Positions 59,368 through 64,000 of a stretch of DNA of 64,000 nucleotides are shown here, piece after piece; position 1 is the first letter of the stretch; each line of letters opens with the position of its first letter. Below the pieces are notes generated by a model that did not search any database, had not been told where the DNA came from, and saw nothing but the letters and a program-made list of their open reading frames with translations. This stretch comes from Paraburkholderia caballeronis. GTDB lineage: Bacteria; Pseudomonadota; Gammaproteobacteria; Burkholderiales; Burkholderiaceae. The DNA is taken from assembly GCF_900104845.1 (NCBI RefSeq), contig NZ_FNSR01000002.1, positions 868,001 through 932,000 of the forward strand, given 5' to 3'. Made by a program: the position numbers and the translations under genes.

Positions 59368-62300
59368 TTACTTGAGCCCGAAGTCCACGCGCGTCGTCGC
59401 GCCTTTGTCGTCGATGCCCTTCGCGTCGAGCTTCGGCGCGACGACGAACACGCGGCTCGCATCGACCTTCCCTTCGAAGTACTGCTGAACCGCCTGCGCG
59501 CGCTGCTGCGCGAGGCCGCGCAGCGCCGCGTCGTCGACCGGCGCATGTTCCGCGATCGCCTGCTTCATGTCGTCGACGGGCAGCGACTTCGTCAGGCCGA
59601 TCATGTTGCGCGGCTTCCTGAAGTCCGCCGCCTTATAGGCACGGGACAGGTATTTCTCGTATTCCTTGTCGTCCACCTTGATCGACATCGGATCGACGCT
59701 CTCGCCGTTGCCGACGGTGTCCTTCACCTTCTGCTGGCGCACGAGGCGATCGACGTACTGCTCGCGCAGCGCGGGCGTATCGACGGCCGGATCGACGCGG
59801 CCGATCAGGTCGATCTTCACCGACGGCTTGTCCGCGAGCGCCTTCGCGATCGTGTCGAGCTTCTTGTCGTCCGCGTCGCTCAGCGTCGCGGTTCCGGCCG
59901 GGAATTCGACATAACCGAGTTCCTGACCGTTGCCGCCGAACGCGTTCGCGAGCAGCGAGAACGGCGCGGTCACCGCCTTCGCGATCAGGTTCAGCACCGC
60001 ATGCCAGATCAGCCCGCCGATGCTGAACTCCGGGTTCGACAGCGAGCCGGACACCGGAATGTTCACGTCGATCTCGCCGTTGCGGTTCTTCAGCAGCGAG
60101 ATCGCGAGCCGCACCGGCAGCTTCGTCGCGGTGTCGTTGTCGACGTGGTCGCCGAACGTGAGCTGGTCGATGAACAGGTGGTTGTTCGCGGTCAGTTGAT
60201 CGTTCGCCAACTGGTAGTGCAGATCGACGTTCAGCTTGCCCTTCGTGATCGGATAACCCGCGTACTTCGTCGCGTACGGCGTCAGGTTCGTCAGTTCGAT
60301 GTCGTGCGCGGCCGCGGTCACGTCGAGCGACGGCTTCGCGATCAGCGGATTCACGCTGCCCTTGATCGTGATCGGCCCGTTCGCGGCGAGTTTCGCGGAC
60401 ACGTCCACCGGCGCGGGCGTCGTGGACTGCGTGCCGAACGCGCCGACCGTGCCATGGATCTGCACGAGGTCGGCGGTGTAGTTCGGCTTGATGAAGTTGT
60501 CCGTGTAATTCACGCTGCCGTTCTGCAACACCAGTTGCCCGAAATGCAGCCGCACCGGCGCACTTGGCGACGACGGCTGCGCGGCCGCGACGGCGTTCGC
60601 GCCGGATGCGGGCAGCGCCGCCGATGCGGCGGCCGGCGACCCGGAGGCGGCGTCGGCAGTAACCGCGACCGCGGCGGGCGTGGACGCGCCGGCCACCGTC
60701 GCGGAAGCTGCGCCGGCCGCCCCCGCCGTCTTTTGCGGCGTCAGCGGAATCGGCTCCTTGCCGCTCTTGTCGCGCGTCAGCGACTGCGTGCCGCCGTCGC
60801 CCGGCTTCGCGACGACGTCGGTCAGGTTCAGCCGCCCCTGCGGATCGAGCAGCACGCGCCCGTAGAAGCCCGCGAACGTCACGCGCCGCGCATCCACGTC
60901 GGCGCCCTTCTGTTCGTCGTAATTCGCCTTCAGGTTCGACAGTTCGAGCGAGCGCCAGCCGGCGAACGGATCGGACGTCGCCTTGTCGAGCATCCGCACG
61001 TCGACGAGCGCCGCGTCGCCGCGATAACTCGCCGTCAGCGCCTTGCCCTGCGTAACCGCCAGTTGCCCCTTCGCGTTCAGCAGCGCGCTCGCGATCACCG
61101 CGTTCAGCTGGCTGCCGAAATACGGCTCGAACGCGGCCGCGTCGAGCCGGTTCGCGTCGATCTTCAGCGTCGTTTTCAGCGGCGTCGGGTTCACGTCGCC
61201 ATCGATCGACAACGTGCCCTTGCGGTTCAGCGTCGCCTTCAGTTCGACCGGCAGCGGGCGGCCGAGGTCGTCGCTGATCTTCTGCACCTTCAGTTGCAGC
61301 GGCGACACGCTGACCTTCACCGGACGCGGCGTCGTGCTGTCGGTGAAGTTGACGGCGCTGTCCTTCAGGTTCAGTTCGTCGATCCGGTAGTGCCAGGCCG
61401 GCGCCGCTGCTTCGGCCGGCTTCTTCTGCGCGCGCGCGGCGGCGCGCGGCGGCGCGGCCTCGTGCGGACTGCCGGCCAGTTGCGCGAGGTCGATGCTGCC
61501 GTCCTTGCGGCGCTCGACGTTCACGTCGAGCCCGGTCGCGTCGACGGCCGCGATCTGCGCGTCGCGCGCGGCAACGTCGACTTTCGTCACCTGCAACTGG
61601 CCCTGCGCGAGCGCGATCGACGGCGCTTTCGCGCCGCGCGTCGTCACCTTCAGCGATTGCAGGTTCAGCGTGCTCTGGCCGACCTGCAACGCGACCGGCG
61701 ACACGCCCCAGTTCGCATTCAGCGTCGTGTCCGCGCCGAGCTTGCCGTCGACGATCTGCGCGGCGCTCACGCCGTCCAGATACGGTTGCAGACGCGGCAG
61801 CGACAGCGCCTGGACGGTGATCTTCGCGTCGGCGGTTTTCGCGGCGAAGCCGAACGAACCCGACGCGGCGATCGAGCCGCCGTCCGGCACGGCGGTCGAG
61901 AACGTGTATTGCGCGACCGGCTTCGCGACCGTCGAGAAGTTCGTGAGCGTCGCGGCGACGTTCGAATACACCAGATCGACCGGCTGCGCGGTCGACTCGT
62001 CGCGCAGCCGCACGGTGCCGTCGGTCAGCGTGAAGCGGCGGATCGATACGTCGGGCATTGCCGACCCGGCGGCCGTGGACGTGCTGCCCGATGCGGGCGG
62101 CGGCGCGGCGGCGGCGGTCGTAGCGGACGCGGGCGGCTGCGTAGCGGCGGCAGCGGTGGCCGTGGCGGTGCTGCCCGCCGCCGGCGATTGCACGGCCGGC
62201 GCAGCGGCGCGGCCCGATGCGGACGGCGGCACAGCGGCCGTCGCCCCCGACGCAGGCAACGCGGCGGCCTGCTGCGCGCCGCCCGCCGCTGGCGCGGAAG

Positions 62301-63387
62301 CGGGCGCGCCCGCCGGCTGCGCGAACATCTGCTGCACGCTCAGCACGCCGGCCTTGTCGCGCGCGAGATGCACGTCCGGCCCGTCGAGCCGGATCTCGTC
62401 GAACCGGTACGCGCCGCCGAACGGTTCGAGCGACGACGCGGCGACGTGCAGCCCGCGCGCCGCGAAGAACGGCGAACCGGTGCGCGCGTCGGCGGTATCG
62501 ACGCCGTTCAGGTCGGCAGTACCGGACACGCGCAGCGACGGCTTCTCGCCGGACATCACGAACGCGAGCTTCAGGTCGGTGGACAGCTTGCCCGCGTGCA
62601 CCGCGACCGGCAGTTTCGTCGGCGCATAGGTGAGGAGGCGCGGCACGTCGAGCGCGTCGATCCGCAGCGTGACCTCCGATTCGCGCGACGCGGCGAACGG
62701 CTTCGTGCGCCCGTCGATCGCGAGCGTCGTGTTGCCGTCGATCCGCGCGCGCAGCAGCGGCTCGACGAAGATGTCGGTCTTCGACGGCAGCGTCGCGATG
62801 AACGGAATGCCGACCGACCAGCGGTCGATCACGTGCTTCTCGTTCAGCAGGCGGTCGTCGAAGTCGATGCGGCCGTTCTCGATGCGGATGTTCGACACCG
62901 AAAACGGCGTGGACTTGCTGCCGGGCTGCGACGGCGTCGACGCGAATTTCTCGATCAGGTCGGTGAAGTTGAAACGCTGCGCGTCGAGCCGCACGATCGC
63001 GAGGCGCGGCGAATCGAGCCGCACCTCGTTGACGATCGGCGCCGCGCGAAAGAGCGACGCCCACGACGCGCGCACGACGAGGCGCTCGACGTCGAAGAAA
63101 TTGCCGTTGCCGCCGCGCTCGCCGATATGCACGCGGTCGGCTTCGAGATTCAGCGTGTACGGGTTGAGCGCGATGCGGCCGATCGTGACCGGGCGGTCGA
63201 GCTGTTTGCCGAGCTGCTGCGCGGCGATGCTGCGGATCAGCGGCGGCGCGGCGAAGAAGCCGAGCAGCCCGAATACGACGACGAAGATAGCGACGCCGAT
63301 GACGATGCGGCGGGTGCGGGGCGCGCGCGCGACGGCGCGCACGGATTGCAGCGAAGAAGTCAGCGTTGCCTTGTTGATGCTTGCCAT
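59368..63387 (-). CDS. DUF748 / AsmA-like giant envelope protein
   Basis: A 1339-residue protein starting MASINKATLTSSLQSVRAVA. One N-terminal membrane helix (IVIGVAIFVVVFGLLGFFAA) is followed by a very long periplasmic part. The AsmA-like N-segment (IGRIALNPYTLNLEADRVHI, VNEVRLDSPRLAIVRLDAQRFNFTDLI), repeated beta-rich DUF748 domains and two Ala/Pro/Ser-rich linkers (near 350-440 and 930-970) are visible. The C-terminus resembles a peptidoglycan-side OmpA-like end (LIGRVDPAVDTPALREQYVD). AsmA-like proteins act in envelope lipid transport or homeostasis. No close operon partner; convergent with the MocR gene. Confidence 0.88.
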   Translation of the reverse strand: MASINKATLTSSLQSVRAVARAPRTRRIVIGVAIFVVVFGLLGFFAAPPLIRSIAAQQLGKQLDRPVTIGRIALNPYTLNLEADRVHIGERGGNGNFFDVERLVVRASWASLFRAAPIVNEVRLDSPRLAIVRLDAQRFNFTDLIEKFASTPSQPGSKSTPFSVSNIRIENGRIDFDDRLLNEKHVIDRWSVGIPFIATLPSKTDIFVEPLLRARIDGNTTLAIDGRTKPFAASRESEVTLRIDALDVPRLLTYAPTKLPVAVHAGKLSTDLKLAFVMSGEKPSLRVSGTADLNGVDTADARTGSPFFAARGLHVAASSLEPFGGAYRFDEIRLDGPDVHLARDKAGVLSVQQMFAQPAGAPASAPAAGGAQQAAALPASGATAAVPPSASGRAAAPAVQSPAAGSTATATAAAATQPPASATTAAAAPPPASGSTSTAAGSAMPDVSIRRFTLTDGTVRLRDESTAQPVDLVYSNVAATLTNFSTVAKPVAQYTFSTAVPDGGSIAASGSFGFAAKTADAKITVQALSLPRLQPYLDGVSAAQIVDGKLGADTTLNANWGVSPVALQVGQSTLNLQSLKVTTRGAKAPSIALAQGQLQVTKVDVAARDAQIAAVDATGLDVNVERRKDGSIDLAQLAGSPHEAAPPRAAARAQKKPAEAAAPAWHYRIDELNLKDSAVNFTDSTTPRPVKVSVSPLQLKVQKISDDLGRPLPVELKATLNRKGTLSIDGDVNPTPLKTTLKIDANRLDAAAFEPYFGSQLNAVIASALLNAKGQLAVTQGKALTASYRGDAALVDVRMLDKATSDPFAGWRSLELSNLKANYDEQKGADVDARRVTFAGFYGRVLLDPQGRLNLTDVVAKPGDGGTQSLTRDKSGKEPIPLTPQKTAGAAGAASATVAGASTPAAVAVTADAASGSPAAASAALPASGANAVAAAQPSSPSAPVRLHFGQLVLQNGSVNYTDNFIKPNYTADLVQIHGTVGAFGTQSTTPAPVDVSAKLAANGPITIKGSVNPLIAKPSLDVTAAAHDIELTNLTPYATKYAGYPITKGKLNVDLHYQLANDQLTANNHLFIDQLTFGDHVDNDTATKLPVRLAISLLKNRNGEIDVNIPVSGSLSNPEFSIGGLIWHAVLNLIAKAVTAPFSLLANAFGGNGQELGYVEFPAGTATLSDADDKKLDTIAKALADKPSVKIDLIGRVDPAVDTPALREQYVDRLVRQQKVKDTVGNGESVDPMSIKVDDKEYEKYLSRAYKAADFRKPRNMIGLTKSLPVDDMKQAIAEHAPVDDAALRGLAQQRAQAVQQYFEGKVDASRVFVVAPKLDAKGIDDKGATTRVDFGLK

Positions 63388-63781
63388 GCTCACTTGCCGG
63401 TGACGCGGCCAAACGCACGCCGCGAGGGATGGGACAGGGACTGGCTGGGGAGAGCCCGACAGCCGGAAGTATAGGCGGGATGCCGTGACGAACGCCTGAA
63501 AAGCCGTCGTCCGCATGACATCGCGACGGCGGATTCGGGCGACGAAAAGGGCCTGGAAGACGCGATGCGGCGGGTGACGGATGACAGGCTTCGCACCCGC
63601 GCTACATCGCGGTCTGACAGCGATGCGGGGGTGGCGGGCAACCGTCGCCGCGCGCCGCGCCGGACCGGTTACGTCGAGCTTACATAGCCGCTACGACGCC
63701 CGGTTTCGCGGCCGCCCGCGCGGGAGCGGCAACGCTCGCTCCGCGATTACCGCCCGATCGCCCCCCGATCGCCGCCGCGCA
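63388..63781. other. Non-coding stretch between DUF748 and DUF1214 genes
   Basis: About 390 bases, G/C-rich, with no acceptable gene. It should contain the DUF748 promoter on the minus strand. A direct repeat CGATCGCC is visible near 63756-63775. Nothing else recognised. Confidence 0.5.
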
Positions 63782-64000
63782 TCACTGCCGCTCGACGGCC
63801 GGCGGCTGCCAGCTGCCGTCGGTCGCCTCGCGCTTCGGCGCGTACATCCGCAGCACGAGCTGGAAGTCGCCGTGCGGCGTCGGCACCCAGTTGCCCGCCT
63901 TCTGCCGCTCCGCCGACACATGCACGTCGAGCGAGCCGTCACGATTGCGGCGCGCGCCGTTGCGGTCGCCGAACGCGATGCGCACCGGCATGTCTTCGTC
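63782..64000 (-). CDS. DUF1214-domain protein, C-terminal end only (cut by window)
   Basis: The visible 72 residues run from the window edge to a TGA at 63784. They include RIAFGDRNGARRNRDGSLDVHVSAERQ, GNWVPTPHGDFQLVLRMYAPK and DGSWQPPAVERQ, the usual C-terminal end of DUF1254/DUF1214 proteins (often called murein- or membrane-associated, function unclear). The start and most of the gene lie beyond the window. Confidence 0.8.
   Translation of the reverse strand, partial: DEDMPVRIAFGDRNGARRNRDGSLDVHVSAERQKAGNWVPTPHGDFQLVLRMYAPKREATDGSWQPPAVERQ

Noticed and set aside
59545..63474. Open frame of 1309 codons antisense to the DUF748 gene, and another in a third frame
   Set aside because: Arg-dominated, low-complexity translations typical of G/C-rich shadows; the minus-strand protein has a membrane helix and AsmA-like features.

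Overview
The window is high-GC (roughly two thirds G+C), gene-dense DNA that reads as a Burkholderia-type betaproteobacterium (Burkholderia, Paraburkholderia, Caballeronia or a close relative), most likely the second large replicon. The evidence is gene order: an orphan adenine methylase next to trpB, then trpF, truA, fimV, asd, leuB, leuD, a small entericidin-type lipoprotein and leuC; further on gltA-sdhE-sdhBADC with a GntR regulator, mdh, and prpB-prpC-prpD-acnA. I see no rRNA, tRNA, CRISPR array, insertion sequence or phage.

Layout. 1-11164 (all minus strand): tail of the trp operon, tRNA pseudouridylation (truA), the polar scaffold protein FimV, aspartate-semialdehyde dehydrogenase, and leucine biosynthesis. 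A 40-codon open frame very rich in Thr, Ile and Lys codons lies just upstream of asd and looks like a leader peptide. 11165-35832 is an accessory block between leuC and gltA: two small envelope proteins, two alpha/beta hydrolases, an MFS / family III CoA-transferase / citrate-synthase-fold lyase cluster with a divergent LysR regulator, a heavy-metal-type two-component system with a secreted hydrolase, an ECF sigma factor flanked by two anti-sigma-like membrane proteins, two tandem DUF4148 proteins, a MipA-family porin-like protein, a TerC / zinc-ribbon / TerB group, a QseBC-like two-component system, a broken mscL, an SDR, a VOC protein, and a toxin-immunity-like pair with foreign-looking composition (34015-35428).

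35833-51596 is the central oxidative block. gltA, sdhE, sdhB, sdhA, sdhD and sdhC are on the minus strand, followed by a GntR/UTRA regulator with a perfect 20-bp palindromic operator. mdh, a CitE-like lyase, prpB, prpC, an MliC-like secreted protein, prpD and acnA are on the plus strand. Together they encode citrate synthase, aconitase, succinate dehydrogenase and malate dehydrogenase of the TCA cycle plus the methylcitrate route for propionyl-CoA. 51658-64000 holds a NarL-type response regulator, a polyamine-type ABC transporter operon with a divergent MocR regulator, a giant AsmA-like DUF748 envelope protein, and the tail of a DUF1214 protein cut by the window edge.

The strongest leads are the Thr/Ile/Lys leader ORF ahead of asd, the uncharacterised toxin with its DUF4279 immunity candidate, the citrate-synthase-fold lyase that has lost two of three catalytic residues inside a CoA-transferase cluster, the mscL gene that lost its second membrane helix, and several unexplained inverted repeats.
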